DNA of 64,000 bases. It comes from Empedobacter falsenii (GTDB lineage Bacteria > Bacteroidota > Bacteroidia > Flavobacteriales > Weeksellaceae). The number at the start of each line of letters is the position of its first letter. Within the stretch, counting starts at the first letter, position 1. The notes below the pieces were generated by a model. That model searched no databases. It saw only the letters and a list, made by a program, of their open reading frames with translations, and had not been told where the DNA came from. The translations under genes were made by a program, and so were the position numbers. The stretch covers positions 1 through 64,000 of the forward strand of contig NZ_JAAGKM010000003.1 in the NCBI RefSeq assembly GCF_019308355.1, in the 5' to 3' direction. This document shows positions 16,704 to 26,510 of the stretch, piece after piece.

Positions 16704-19505
16704 TTATAAACTTAATGATAAACGAGCGAAAGCAAAGCGTCCTCCAGTTCCGAATTGTTGTCCAGTACGTGAATACACAAAATATCCTGCTCCTCTATTT
16801 CCTCCAATTTTCGTTTCATCAGGATAGATATCAAACAAATTATTTGCTCCTATTGTTAACGAAATATTTTTGTTGAAAGCATAACCAAAACTCAAATCTG
16901 TTACAACTTTTCCGCTAAATGTTTGCGAATCGGCCACCGTATTTGTCGCTGCATCAACTTCTCCAAAATACACGTTTCTTAAGTAAACATTCCATTTATC
17001 CAATGAATAATTCATGGATAAATTAATTTTTGTACGAGGTATAGCCGATTCTAAATAAATACGACTTGAACGATCAAAATAAGTAGACTCTTTTCCTTTC
17101 AATAAATCGGAAGCATGTACATCACCCACAACATTTGTCTTGCTAAAAGTCGCCGATAAATCTCCACGTAATTTTCCTGCTCCCAAACGATCTTGATACG
17201 TCAAAACAACATCTATTCCTTTCGTTTCGGTATCAATTGCATTTGCGAAGAAACGAGCTGAAGTTGCATTTGCTTGTTGCAATAATTCGTAAATCTCTTT
17301 ATCTTGTGCTGATGCATTTGCTGCATTACTTCCTGTGAAAGATCCTGTGTAAATGATTCGGTCATCAATTCTAATGAAATATCCGTCAACACTCAATTTG
17401 AATTTTCCCCAATTTGCCGTAGCTCCAGCCGAAACTGATTTCGATTTTTCTTCGTTCAATTGTGGAATTCCTAATAATTTTGCAGCACGACTATCATTTG
17501 TAAAAGTTCCTGAATTAGAAATTGCTCCATCTAAGAATAAACTTGATGTTGCACTAAAATATAATTGATGTAAAGATGGCGCTCTAAATCCTGTACTTGC
17601 TGCGGCTCTCAACACATAGTTTCCTAATTTGTATCGAGTCGAAATTTTTCCATTTAATGTTGAACCAAAATCTGAATAATCTTCATAACGTAACGCAGCA
17701 GCCACTAAGAAATCTTTCGTAAAATTAAATTCAGTATCTAAATACGCCGCAACAGAATGACGATTTGCATTGACTTCATTCGCTGGTAAAAATCCTGGAA
17801 AAGCTTGCGCTCCACCTGCTAAAGCAGTACCATTTACAGCGAATAATGTATTGATATTTCCATTAAAATCTTGTACATAAATTGGCTTTCCATTTCCGTC
17901 TACACCAATTTGACGAACTTTACCATAATTCGCATAAGATGACTCTTCACCTCCTACAATTTGATAATTTTCATAACGAAATTCTGCACCAAAAGCGACA
18001 TTAATTCCAGCTAAAACATCATCAAAAAAACGCGTAAAATCCAGGTTGGTTGTATTCTGCGTAAAACGATATCCACCAGCTTCAAAAGATGTTGGTGAAG
18101 ATTCTTTCATCGATGCGTTAACTGTATTTTTTACTCCAAAATCGATGGTATTATTTCCGTATGTGTTCGAAAAATCAACTTTCCAACCGTTAATTTCACT
18201 ACGAATTCCCGCTGCTAAAGAGCGATCGTAATTATTGGTTTGAATCAATGGTAAAAATCCATTTGGATAAATTGACGCAACAGTTTGATGCAACTGAGCA
18301 GGCTGACGACGAAAGGCTGCTGATTCTCCTAAACGATAATTTAATCCTCCAAATGCATAAATTTCGGTTTTATCTGAAACTGGGAAAAGTGAATTAATAA
18401 AAATCGCACCTCCTTCATTTTTTGATTGTCCAATACGCGAAACATAATCAGCACGCGTTTCTCCACGGCGGGCTAATTCCTCCTCTGTAATATCTTTTCC
18501 AGTTGGATTTGGATATAAATCTGGTCGATTATAATCTGAAAAAATTGTTCCTGTAAATTCTTTTTGACGATTGAATGGTTGACGCTTGTCGTAAGAACCT
18601 GCAACATTTACAAATCCTCCTTTTTCTCCAACTTTTACACCATAATTCACATTCGCTTGAAAAGTTTCGCCATCAAAATTATCTTCTGCATTTTTCGAAA
18701 GATTTCCTCCATACGAAATTGACGCGCGTAGTTTATCTGTCGAATCTTCCAAGACAATATTAATCACACCTGCAATCGCATCAGAACCATATTGAGCCGC
18801 GGCTCCATCTCGAAGAATTTCAATTCGTTTAATTGCAGAAGTTGGTATTGCATTCAAATCTGTACCGACAGAACCTTTACCAAACGAACCATTAATATTA
18901 ACCAATGATGTTGTATGACGACGTTTTCCGTTAATCAAAACTAATACTTGATCTGGTCCTAAACCGCGCAAAGAAGCAGGATCTATATGATCTGTTCCAT
19001 CAGAAATAACTTGCGTATTCGAACTAAAAGATGGTGCAACATAATTTAAGATTTGATTCAACGAAACTTGTCCTACATCTTTTGTAACCTCTTTAATATC
19101 TATCACATCAACTGGCGTTGAAGAATCTAATTGTGTACGTCCCACTGCGCGCGAACCAATTAAAACAACTTCGCTAAGATCAGTCTCCGAATTGATTGAT
19201 TGTAAAAAGAAATCTAAAGAAACTTCATTTTCATCAAGCACATTAATTGTTTGCGTCGTTGTTGGCTCACCTATTTTTGAAACAATAATTTCATACTTCC
19301 CTGGTTCTAACGTTAGTTGATATAAACCATCTGCATCTGTTGTTGTCGTGATATTCGTTCCTTTTACATTAACCGTTGCTTGATCGATTGGTCCATTTAC
19401 ATCTTCAACCGTACCTGTAACTTTGGTTTGAGCAAATAAAAATGTTCCACCAAAAAGAGCAGTGAGAAAAAATATTTTTTTGAGTGAGTATAATTTCTTG
19501 TTCAT
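16704..19505 (-). CDS. TonB-dependent outer-membrane receptor
   Basis: 933 residues from MNKKLYSLKKIFFLTALFGG. A longer frame from 19529 starts inside the promoter box, so 19505 is chosen. Domains: signal peptide, a CarboxypepD_reg-like domain (about 30-115), a plug ('LVLINGKRRHTTSLVNINGS', 'IKRIEILRDGAAAQYGSDAI'), then the barrel ending in 'RFAFARLSLSL'. No SusD partner is adjacent, so a SusCD polysaccharide system is unlikely. The neighbour ggt might hint at a peptide-linked substrate, but this is weak inference. A 9-bp-arm inverted repeat surrounds its promoter box. Confidence 0.93.
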   Translation of the reverse strand: MNKKLYSLKKIFFLTALFGGTFLFAQTKVTGTVEDVNGPIDQATVNVKGTNITTTTDADGLYQLTLEPGKYEIIVSKIGEPTTTQTINVLDENEVSLDFFLQSINSETDLSEVVLIGSRAVGRTQLDSSTPVDVIDIKEVTKDVGQVSLNQILNYVAPSFSSNTQVISDGTDHIDPASLRGLGPDQVLVLINGKRRHTTSLVNINGSFGKGSVGTDLNAIPTSAIKRIEILRDGAAAQYGSDAIAGVINIVLEDSTDKLRASISYGGNLSKNAEDNFDGETFQANVNYGVKVGEKGGFVNVAGSYDKRQPFNRQKEFTGTIFSDYNRPDLYPNPTGKDITEEELARRGETRADYVSRIGQSKNEGGAIFINSLFPVSDKTEIYAFGGLNYRLGESAAFRRQPAQLHQTVASIYPNGFLPLIQTNNYDRSLAAGIRSEINGWKVDFSNTYGNNTIDFGVKNTVNASMKESSPTSFEAGGYRFTQNTTNLDFTRFFDDVLAGINVAFGAEFRYENYQIVGGEESSYANYGKVRQIGVDGNGKPIYVQDFNGNINTLFAVNGTALAGGAQAFPGFLPANEVNANRHSVAAYLDTEFNFTKDFLVAAALRYEDYSDFGSTLNGKISTRYKLGNYVLRAAASTGFRAPSLHQLYFSATSSLFLDGAISNSGTFTNDSRAAKLLGIPQLNEEKSKSVSAGATANWGKFKLSVDGYFIRIDDRIIYTGSFTGSNAANASAQDKEIYELLQQANATSARFFANAIDTETKGIDVVLTYQDRLGAGKLRGDLSATFSKTNVVGDVHASDLLKGKESTYFDRSSRIYLESAIPRTKINLSMNYSLDKWNVYLRNVYFGEVDAATNTVADSQTFSGKVVTDLSFGYAFNKNISLTIGANNLFDIYPDETKIGGNRGAGYFVYSRTGQQFGTGGRFAFARLSLSL

Positions 19506-19516
19506 ATTTACAATTT

Positions 19517-19543
19517 TAAAGTCTAGCAAATTTATAGACTTTA
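19517..19543 (-). promoter_or_regulatory. promoter of the TonB receptor inside an inverted repeat
   Basis: Minus strand -7 box TAAATTTG (19534-19527), 21 bases before ATG 19505, lies in the 9-base spacer between perfect 9-bp arms TAAAGTCTA (19517-19525) and TAGACTTTA (19535-19543). This is a likely operator covering the core promoter. Confidence 0.55.
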
Positions 19544-19697
19544 TAGAATATAAAACAAGTCGTTTTTAAATAAAATAAAAGAAAACTTTAAATTAATGTT
19601 AAACAAAAATTCTATTCTAAAAATAAAACTAATAATAGAATATAATTCTATATAATAAGTAGAGTATTGATTTTTATTAAATAAAATTTCATAAAAA

Positions 19698-19721
19698 AAG
19701 GAGCTCAAATTGAGCTCCTTT
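19698..19721 (-). terminator. rho-independent terminator of rimP-nusA-infB
   Basis: Stem AAAGGAGCTCA / TGAGCTCCTTT with a 2-3 base loop, followed by seven T on the minus strand; 23 bases after the infB stop. Confidence 0.85.
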
Positions 19722-19744
19722 CTAAAATATTTGTTGAGAATTGA

Positions 19745-22700
19745 TTATTTCAATTTCTTTTTAACCTCTACAGTTTCGTAAGCTTCGATAATGTCACCTA
19801 CTTGAATGTCGTTGAAGTTTTTGATGTTAAGACCACATTCGTAACCTTTACTAACTTCTTTCACATCATCTTTGAAACGTTTCAATGAAGCTAATTCACC
19901 ATCGTGAATCACAACTCCATCACGAATGATACGAATACTAGAGTTTCTATAAACTTTACCGTCTAAGACCATACATCCGGCAATAGTACCAACTTTCGTT
20001 ACTTTGAATGTTTCACGAACCTCAATATTACCTGTTACTTGCTCTTTCAACTCTGGAGATAACATTCCTTCCATCGCTTCTTTGATCTCTTCGATCGCAG
20101 CATAGATAATTGAGTATGTTCTAATTTCAACTTCTTCTTTTTCTGCAATATCACGAGCAGATCCACCAGGACGAACATTAAATCCAATAATAATCGCATC
20201 TGAAGCAGAAGCTAATAATACGTCAGATTCTGTAATTTGTCCAACTCCTTTGTGTAAGATGTTAACAATAATTTCTTCTGTCGAAAGTTTTTGTAAAGAG
20301 TCTGTCAATGCTTCTACAGAACCATCCACGTCCCCTTTCAAGATAATATTCAACTCTTTGAAGTCTCCTAAAGCAATACGACGTCCAATCTCATCAAGTG
20401 TAATATGTTTTTGTGTACGAATAGTTTGCTCACGTTGTAATTGATCTCTACGAGTTGCAATTTGTTTCGCTTCGCGTTCATCTTCGTAAACTTTGAACTT
20501 ATCACCTGCTGTTGGCGCACCCGCTAATCCTAATATCGTAACTGGTGTTGATGGTCCAGCAACTTTGATATTGTTACCACGCTCATCTAACATTGCACGA
20601 ACTTTACCATGGTGAGATCCTGCTAATACATAATCTCCGATGTGTAATGTACCTGTTTGTACAATAATTGTCGAAACATATCCACGTCCTTTATCTAATG
20701 CAGCTTCTACAACTGTACCAGATGCTTTACGTTTTGGATTCGCTTTAAGGTCTAATACCTCAGCTTCTAATAATACTTTTTCTAATAAATCTTCTACTCC
20801 TAAACCAGATTTAGCCGAGATTTCTTGAGATTGGTAAGTACCACCCCAGTCTTCAACTAATAAGTTCATTTGAGCTAATTGCTCTTTTACTTTTTCTGGG
20901 TTAGCTGCTGGTTTATCAACCTTATTGATAGCGAATACCATTGGTACTCCAGCTGCTTGAGCGTGAGAAATTGCTTCACGTGTTTGTGGCATGATTTGGT
21001 CATCGGCCGCAATTACAATAATTGCAATATCCGTTACTTGAGCACCACGAGCACGCATCGCTGTAAAGGCCTCGTGACCTGGTGTATCTAAGAACGCTAC
21101 ACGCTTACCACTTGGCAATGTTACGTTATACGCACCAATGTGTTGTGTAATACCTCCAGACTCACCAGCAATTACGTTTGCTTTACGAATATAATCTAAT
21201 AAAGATGTTTTACCATGGTCAACGTGTCCCATTACAGTTACAATTGGCGCACGAGTTACTAAATCTTCTTCGTTATCGATTTCTTCTTCTTCAGTTGAGA
21301 TTTCTTCTTCAGCATTAGCAAATACTGCTTCGAATCCGAAATCATCTGCAACTAATTGAATTGTATCCGCTTCAAGACGTTGGTTCATGGTAACCATGAT
21401 TCCCAATGACATACATGCAGAGATAACTTCTGTAACAGAAACATCCATTAACGAAGCTAATTCGTTAACCGTTACAAATTCTGTTACATGTAAAGTTTTG
21501 TCCATGTCTATTGCTTCTTGCTCTTGCTCAGCAAACTCACGACGTTCTTTACGTTTGTCTCTTCTGTGTTTAGCCCCTTTAGATCCTTTTCCTTTGTTAG
21601 TAAGTTTATCTAAAGTGTCTTTAATTTGTTTTTTAACATCTTCGTCAGAAAGTTCTACTTGAGGAACTCTTGGTCCACGGTTGTTTCCACCTCTAAAGTT
21701 TCCACCACCTTGACGATTTCCACCTTGACCTCCTGGGCGATTTCCTCCTTGTCCTTGACCTCCTTGACGGTTGTTATTATTTCCTCCTCCATGGTTGTTA
21801 TTACCACCTTGGCGGTTATTATTATTTCCTCCGTGGTTGTTGTTACCACCTTGACGATTATTATTGTTTCCTCCGTTTTCTCCAGCTTTTGCTACATCTT
21901 CTGGTTTAACGTTTTTCTGGATACGTTTGCGCTTTTTCTTGTCAGCAGCGTTATTAGCACCTTTTTGATTCCCTTTTTTATCGTCAGTTTTTTTCTTATC
22001 AAATTTAGATAAGTCAATCTTTGCACCTGTAAAATTAGGTCCATCTAATTTTGTGTAGACAGTTTCAATTTTTTGAGGTTCAACTGCTGCTACTTCTTCA
22101 ATTTCTTCTTTCTTCACTTCAGGCTTCGCTTCCGTTTTTATTTCAGGCTTTTTAACCTCTTCCACCTTTTTAGGTTCTTCTTTCTTCACCTCTTTTTTAA
22201 CTTCCGCCTTCGGTGCTTCCGCCTTTTTAGGTTCTGCTTGCTCTTTTTTAGGAGCTGGAGAATCTTGCTTTTTAGGTTTACCTGTATTATTTATTTTATC
22301 AAGATCAATAACTTTTATCACTTTCGGTCCTTTCGGTTCCTCTTTTGATTCAGTTTTAGGTTCAGCTTTTGGTGCCTCCTCTTTCTTGATTTCTTCTTTC
22401 TTCACCTCTTCTTTTGCCGCAGGTTTTTCTACTTTGGCTTTAGGTTTCAAAGCATCTAAGTCTATTTTTCCAACAGTCTTTGGTCCTTCCAATTCAACTT
22501 TCGTCGTTTCAATGATTTCAGGTTTCTTTTCTACTGGTTTTTCAGTTGCAGCTTTTGCCTCTGCTTCTTTTTTCTCAGCGGCTTTGATATCTGAAATTTT
22601 GTTAATGACTACTTCACCGGAAGCTTGCTTTTGTTTAGCATCAGATCGGAACTCATTAACTAAAATATCGTAAGTTGGCACGTCGATTTTAGAGTTCGGA

Positions 22701-22804
22701 TTTTTTTCTACTGTTGTACCCTTCCCTTCTAAAAAATCAACAGCTCTATCTATTGATATATTTAATTCTTTTAATACTTTACTTAATCTTATTGTTTCCG
22801 ACAT
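19745..22804 (-). CDS. infB: translation initiation factor IF-2
   Basis: 1019 residues. IF-2 places fMet-tRNA on the 30S subunit and drives subunit joining with GTP. The N-terminal IF2N motif '[20 protein letters not shown]' is followed by about 300 residues rich in Lys, Glu, Ala and Pro, then an Asn/Gly/Arg/Gln repeat tract (about 307-375), a second IF2_N-like segment ('[19 protein letters not shown]'), and the G domain with '[14 protein letters not shown]' (P-loop), 'DTPGHEAF' (G3) and 'AINKVDKP' (G4). Domains II and IV follow. The long N-terminus is usual for Flavobacteriia. It is the third gene of rimP-nusA-infB and may also have its own promoter (22834-22841). Confidence 0.97.
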   Translation of the reverse strand: MSETIRLSKVLKELNISIDRAVDFLEGKGTTVEKNPNSKIDVPTYDILVNEFRSDAKQKQASGEVVINKISDIKAAEKKEAEAKAATEKPVEKKPEIIETTKVELEGPKTVGKIDLDALKPKAKVEKPAAKEEVKKEEIKKEEAPKAEPKTESKEEPKGPKVIKVIDLDKINNTGKPKKQDSPAPKKEQAEPKKAEAPKAEVKKEVKKEEPKKVEEVKKPEIKTEAKPEVKKEEIEEVAAVEPQKIETVYTKLDGPNFTGAKIDLSKFDKKKTDDKKGNQKGANNAADKKKRKRIQKNVKPEDVAKAGENGGNNNNRQGGNNNHGGNNNNRQGGNNNHGGGNNNNRQGGQGQGGNRPGGQGGNRQGGGNFRGGNNRGPRVPQVELSDEDVKKQIKDTLDKLTNKGKGSKGAKHRRDKRKERREFAEQEQEAIDMDKTLHVTEFVTVNELASLMDVSVTEVISACMSLGIMVTMNQRLEADTIQLVADDFGFEAVFANAEEEISTEEEEIDNEEDLVTRAPIVTVMGHVDHGKTSLLDYIRKANVIAGESGGITQHIGAYNVTLPSGKRVAFLDTPGHEAFTAMRARGAQVTDIAIIVIAADDQIMPQTREAISHAQAAGVPMVFAINKVDKPAANPEKVKEQLAQMNLLVEDWGGTYQSQEISAKSGLGVEDLLEKVLLEAEVLDLKANPKRKASGTVVEAALDKGRGYVSTIIVQTGTLHIGDYVLAGSHHGKVRAMLDERGNNIKVAGPSTPVTILGLAGAPTAGDKFKVYEDEREAKQIATRRDQLQREQTIRTQKHITLDEIGRRIALGDFKELNIILKGDVDGSVEALTDSLQKLSTEEIIVNILHKGVGQITESDVLLASASDAIIIGFNVRPGGSARDIAEKEEVEIRTYSIIYAAIEEIKEAMEGMLSPELKEQVTGNIEVRETFKVTKVGTIAGCMVLDGKVYRNSSIRIIRDGVVIHDGELASLKRFKDDVKEVSKGYECGLNIKNFNDIQVGDIIEAYETVEVKKKLK
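21762..21875 (-). repeat. in-frame 42-45-bp tandem repeats in infB
   Basis: About 2.6 units of 42-45 bases encode repeats of [14 protein letters not shown]. Units begin near 21762, 21809 and 21851. The third is partial. The tract adds a disordered Asn/Gly/Arg linker in front of the IF-2 core. Confidence 0.7.
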
Positions 22805-22833
22805 ATGAAGCTAATCTCTTATTTTAATGTTTG

Positions 22834-22841
22834 CAAATGTA
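22834..22841 (-). promoter_or_regulatory. possible internal promoter box before infB
   Basis: Minus strand TACATTTG matches TAnnTTTG, 29 bases before the infB start, in the 63-base nusA-infB gap. Confidence 0.35.
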
Positions 22842-22867
22842 TGAATTGTTTATGACTTGAGTATGAA

Positions 22868-24103
22868 TTAATCTTCAAACTCTTCTTTTAACACACGGAT
22901 TACGTCTAAGATCGTCTCTTCTTCTAGATCCGTACGTTTAATTAAATCATCAACATCTTGTTCTAAAATACTTTTGGCAGTATCTAACCCGATAGCACTA
23001 AATGCATCGATTACCCACGCATCGATTTCGTCTGAGAATTCTGATAATTCTACGTCTTCGTCTTGGGCTCCTTCTCTGAAAATATCAATTTCCATTCCAA
23101 CTAATTTAGAAGCTAAACGAACATTGTAACCTCCTTTACCAATTGCTTTCGAAACTTCGTCTGCATTTACGTAAACTAAGGCTTTGTTTTCTTCTTCATT
23201 AATTTCGATATTCGAAATTTTAGCTGGGCTTAAAGCACGTTGAATAAACAAACTCATGTTATTTGTGTAGTTAATTACGTCGATATTCTCGTTACGTAAT
23301 TCGCGTACAATTGAATGGATTCGAGATCCTTTCATTCCGACACAAGCTCCTACTGGATCGATACGATCATCATAAGATTCTACTGCAACTTTTGCTTTGT
23401 CTCCAGGGATACGAACTACATTTTTGATTGTAATTAATCCGTCTAAAATTTCTGGAATTTCTTGTTCAAATAATTTCTCTAAGAATTTTGGTGATGTTCT
23501 AGATAAAATAATTTGAGGTTTTGCTCCTCTCAATTTTACGTCATCTACAACAGCACGTAATGTATCTCCTTTTCTGAAAAAATCTGATGGTATTTGATTT
23601 TCTTTTGGTAAAATCATTTCGTTTTGTTCGTCATCCATTATAATCACTTGTTTGTGACGTACATAATGGATTTCTCCCGTAACTACTTCTCCGATTAAAC
23701 CTTTAAATTTTTCGTATAAATTAGAATTATCATGCTCCATTACTTTAGACACCAATGTTTGGCGTAAAGTTAAAATTGCACGACGACCTAATGCTTCGAT
23801 CGGAATTTTTTCCGATACTTCTTCACCTACTTCAAAATCTGGCTCAATTTTACGTGCTTCAGATAATTCGATATCTGTTGCGTCGTCTTCTGAGAAACCG
23901 TCTTCTACAACGATACGGTTGTGCCAAATCTCTAAGTCTCCTTTATCAGGATTTACAATAATATCAAAGTTATCATCTGTACCATATTTCTTTTTCAAAA
24001 CACTTTTCAGGGTTTCTTCTAAGATTGCCATCAGCGTAATACGGTCGATGTTCTTATCGTCTTTAAAATCTCCAAAAGATTCAATTAATGCAAGATTGTC
24101 CAT
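22868..24103 (-). CDS. nusA: transcription termination/antitermination protein NusA
   Basis: 411 residues. NusA binds RNA polymerase and modulates pausing, termination and antitermination. The order is: N-terminal domain ('MAILEETLKSVLKKKYGTDD'), S1 domain ('GLIGEVVTGEIHYVRHKQVI'), then two KH domains ('DPVGACVGMKGSRIHSIVRE' and 'ADEVSKAIGKGGYNVRLASK'). A short C-terminal helical region ends in 'DVIRVLKEEFED'. The length is typical of Bacteroidota NusA, which lack the two long acidic repeats of E. coli. It sits between rimP and infB, the conserved order. Confidence 0.97.
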   Translation of the reverse strand: MDNLALIESFGDFKDDKNIDRITLMAILEETLKSVLKKKYGTDDNFDIIVNPDKGDLEIWHNRIVVEDGFSEDDATDIELSEARKIEPDFEVGEEVSEKIPIEALGRRAILTLRQTLVSKVMEHDNSNLYEKFKGLIGEVVTGEIHYVRHKQVIIMDDEQNEMILPKENQIPSDFFRKGDTLRAVVDDVKLRGAKPQIILSRTSPKFLEKLFEQEIPEILDGLITIKNVVRIPGDKAKVAVESYDDRIDPVGACVGMKGSRIHSIVRELRNENIDVINYTNNMSLFIQRALSPAKISNIEINEEENKALVYVNADEVSKAIGKGGYNVRLASKLVGMEIDIFREGAQDEDVELSEFSDEIDAWVIDAFSAIGLDTAKSILEQDVDDLIKRTDLEEETILDVIRVLKEEFED

Positions 24104-24118
24104 TAAACTTTAATTTTT

Positions 24119-24580
24119 TTAAAAGGTGACTTTTATAATCGCTTTCTTAATGTCAGCGTAATTTATTTTTTCTTCGTGTTCTACTGTAATTTTTCCTTTT
24201 CCTACAGGTTTTGGTTCGCGTGCTTCCCAAAAAATTGTAACACCTTCTTCATCGGCTTCTACAATTTCGCCTTCCATCACTTTGTCGCTTAATGTAGCTT
24301 CTAAAGTTCTTCCTACATTTTTGGCAAATTGACGTGGCATGGTTAGGTTACTTCCTACACCAGGAGAGGAAACCTCTAATGCAAAGTCACATTCTTCTCT
24401 ATCAAGATTATGCTCTACATGTCGGCTTATTCTTACAATTTCTTCGACTGAAAGACCTTCGTCTCCATCTGCTAAAATTACAATTTTATCATCTGGAGTG
24501 ATTTTCCAATCGATAAGAAACAATGACGGATTTTCCGCAATTGCTTCGTCTATCAGCTGTTTTACTTTACTTGAATCCAT
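24119..24580 (-). CDS. rimP: ribosome maturation factor RimP
   Basis: 153 residues from ATG 24580 (the frame also has a TTG two codons earlier). RimP assists 30S subunit maturation. The family core is visible: 'LADGDEGLSVEEIVRISRHV', 'CDFALEVSSPGVGSNL' with the conserved EVSSPG, and a C-terminal SH3-like region. It is the first gene of rimP-nusA-infB, 15 bases before nusA, with a promoter box at 24640-24647. Confidence 0.93.
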   Translation of the reverse strand: MDSSKVKQLIDEAIAENPSLFLIDWKITPDDKIVILADGDEGLSVEEIVRISRHVEHNLDREECDFALEVSSPGVGSNLTMPRQFAKNVGRTLEATLSDKVMEGEIVEADEEGVTIFWEAREPKPVGKGKITVEHEEKINYADIKKAIIKVTF

Positions 24581-24639
24581 ATACAACGAAAAAGAGAGCT
24601 ATAACCAGCCCTCCTCCATTTATTCCTTTAAATTCTTTG

Positions 24640-24670
24640 CAAATATAGGTCATTTTTTTTTATTGACCTA
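24640..24670 (-). promoter_or_regulatory. promoter of rimP-nusA-infB with overlapping inverted repeat
   Basis: Minus strand -7 box TATATTTG (24647-24640), 60 bases before ATG. Directly upstream and overlapping by two bases are perfect 7-bp arms TAGGTCA (24646-24652) and TGACCTA (24664-24670) with an 11-base spacer, which could be an operator. Confidence 0.45.
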
Positions 24671-24690
24671 ATTTCAACCATTTAATCTGA

Positions 24691-25176
24691 TTAATTCATC
24701 AATTGATATACAAATATTCCGATAAATATTAACGTTAAAATAATGTCGTAACCTGTTGTTAAAATAAATCCTACAAAAGATCCGAAAGCAGATTTTAATG
24801 CAACTTTTGGCGAAGCCGCAGTAAAAATTAATTCGCCTAATAATGCTCCCAGAAAAGGACCTACAATAAAACCAATTGGTGGAAAAAATAATCCGATGAT
24901 TAATCCGATAATAGATCCCCAAATTCCGTATTTGGTTCCACCTAATTTTTTGGTCATGTAAGCTGGTAATAAATAATCTAAAAGCGCACCTAATAACACA
25001 AAAAGTCCTGCAATAATTATCGTTCCCCAATTGTAACTACAATCACCACTGAATTTGAAAACCAATAATCCGACCAATGCCAAAGGTGCTCCTGGTAAAA
25101 CTGGCAAAACAGTTCCGACCAAACCAACAACCAATAAAATTCCACTAATAAGATTTAGTATACTATCGTTATCCAT
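24691..25176 (-). CDS. DUF456 family membrane protein
   Basis: 161 residues from MDNDSILNLISGILLVVGLV; the longer frame from 25215 overlaps the promoter box and is rejected. The protein is almost wholly hydrophobic with about five membrane segments and the Gly/Pro-rich signatures 'GTVLPVLPGAPLALVGLLVF' and 'FPPIGFIVGPFLGALLGEL', which define DUF456. The family's function is not established. It is transcribed divergently from the mechanosensitive channel gene. Confidence 0.9.
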   Translation of the reverse strand: MDNDSILNLISGILLVVGLVGTVLPVLPGAPLALVGLLVFKFSGDCSYNWGTIIIAGLFVLLGALLDYLLPAYMTKKLGGTKYGIWGSIIGLIIGLFFPPIGFIVGPFLGALLGELIFTAASPKVALKSAFGSFVGFILTTGYDIILTLIFIGIFVYQLMN

Positions 25177-25198
25177 TATTTTAGTATTTTTAAAACTG

Positions 25199-25220
25199 TA
25201 ACTTTGCACAAACAAATCTA
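25199..25220. promoter_or_regulatory. overlapping divergent promoter boxes
   Basis: Plus strand TAACTTTG (25199-25206) faces the MscS gene (ATG 25242) and minus strand TAGATTTG (25220-25213) faces the DUF456 gene (ATG 25176). The two -7 boxes are only six bases apart. Confidence 0.5.
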
Positions 25221-25241
25221 TTTAAACTCAATTAACAGCTT

Positions 25242-26501
25242 ATGCAAGATAAATCTTTTTATGAAGAATTTTCTGATGGTGTAAAATTTTTTTTCAATCA
25301 ATATTTCAAAATTGATTTGTCTGAAAATCTTTTTAATTTCTTAGAAATTGTCTCTTGGATAGCTATTCTTTTTGTGTTAGATTTTGTGCTAAGAGCTATT
25401 ATTCTTCCGCTTCTAAAAAAACTGAAAAATTTCACCGAAAACGATTGGTTGAAGTTTTTGTACAAAAACAAAGTCTTTGTTTCAGCTATTCATCTCATTC
25501 CAATCAGTTTTGCATTAAGCATGAATGTTATTTTGTTCAAGAATGAAGGAAATATTTTTCATGTTGTTCAACGCATTACACAACTTATTTCATTAATCGT
25601 TTTTACGCAACTTATTTTCCGAGTTATCAATACAATTATTGATGTGTACAACGAAGAAAATAGTTATACAACAGTTGGAGTGCGAACTTTTGGGCAAATG
25701 TTGAAGTTTATTATCACATTTTTTGCGATTATTTCTGGAATAATGATTTTGTTTACGGTTGATAAAAACACAATTATTACCGTTCTCGGAGCTTTAACCG
25801 CAGCTGTTTTATTGATTTTTCGTGATGCAATTTTCGGATTTGTTTCTGGTTTGCAAATCTCCTATTCTAAAATTGTAAAAGTTGGCGATTGGATTACCGT
25901 TTCCAAAGGCGATATTGAAGGAATAGTAAAAGAAATTAACATCAATTTGGTGAAAATTGAGAAGTTTGATAAATCTATTGCAACGGTTCCTACTGTAGAT
26001 TTGGTTTCATCTCAGGTAACCAATCATATGGCGATGTTGGCGACTGGAACACGTCAAATAAAACGTTCAGTTTCGTTTAATGTAAATTCGTTTCAGTTTT
26101 GTAACGAAGAAATGTTAAATCGTTTCGAAAATATTACTTTAATTCATCATTATATTCAACAAAAACGTCACGAAATCTCTATCTATAATCAAAACATTGA
26201 AAATTCTGATTTAGATATTAATGGTAAAAACTTAACCAATATTGGTGTTTTTAGAATTTATGTTGAACATTATTTAAAAAGTTTGAAAACAGTTTCGCAA
26301 AATGATCCAATTATCGTAAAACAATTACCTGTTTCTCCGCTTGGAATGCCCTTAGAAATTGGATGTTTTACAACTTCGGCAAGCAATTTGGAGTTTGAAA
26401 GAATTCAGTCTGATATTTTCGATCATTTGCTAACAGCTTGTCGTAAATTTGACTTAGAAATTATGCAAAGCATTTCGCTTTCTGATATAAAAAAATTATA
26501 A
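25242..26501 (+). CDS. mechanosensitive ion channel family protein (MscS-type)
   Basis: 419 residues. Inner-membrane channel that releases solutes on hypo-osmotic shock. Several membrane segments (about residues 30-55, 75-95, 110-130, 150-175) precede the pore helix region 'NTIITVLGALTAAVLLIFRD' and the conserved beta domain start 'FVSGLQISYSKIVKVGDWIT', which is the MscS signature. A soluble C-terminal domain of about 180 residues follows, as in YbdG/YnaI-type members. It starts a run with pdxJ (9 bases) and an alpha/beta hydrolase (3 bases), probably one operon. Confidence 0.9.
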   Translation: MQDKSFYEEFSDGVKFFFNQYFKIDLSENLFNFLEIVSWIAILFVLDFVLRAIILPLLKKLKNFTENDWLKFLYKNKVFVSAIHLIPISFALSMNVILFKNEGNIFHVVQRITQLISLIVFTQLIFRVINTIIDVYNEENSYTTVGVRTFGQMLKFIITFFAIISGIMILFTVDKNTIITVLGALTAAVLLIFRDAIFGFVSGLQISYSKIVKVGDWITVSKGDIEGIVKEININLVKIEKFDKSIATVPTVDLVSSQVTNHMAMLATGTRQIKRSVSFNVNSFQFCNEEMLNRFENITLIHHYIQQKRHEISIYNQNIENSDLDINGKNLTNIGVFRIYVEHYLKSLKTVSQNDPIIVKQLPVSPLGMPLEIGCFTTSASNLEFERIQSDIFDHLLTACRKFDLEIMQSISLSDIKKL

Positions 26502-26510
26502 TATAAAATC

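Noticed and set aside
21762-21875. Regular repeats resembling a CRISPR array
   Set aside because: The units are contiguous and in frame with infB, with no unique spacers and no cas genes.
21626-22012. 128-codon open frame on the plus strand across the infB linker
   Set aside because: Antisense of the repetitive Lys/Glu and Asn/Gly coding region of infB; composition is an artefact of the low-complexity sequence and no start signals are present.
24674-25030. 118-codon minus-strand frame overlapping the DUF456 gene
   Set aside because: Different frame of the same strand; Arg/Ile/Cys-rich artefact of a hydrophobic gene; the DUF456 frame fits a known family.
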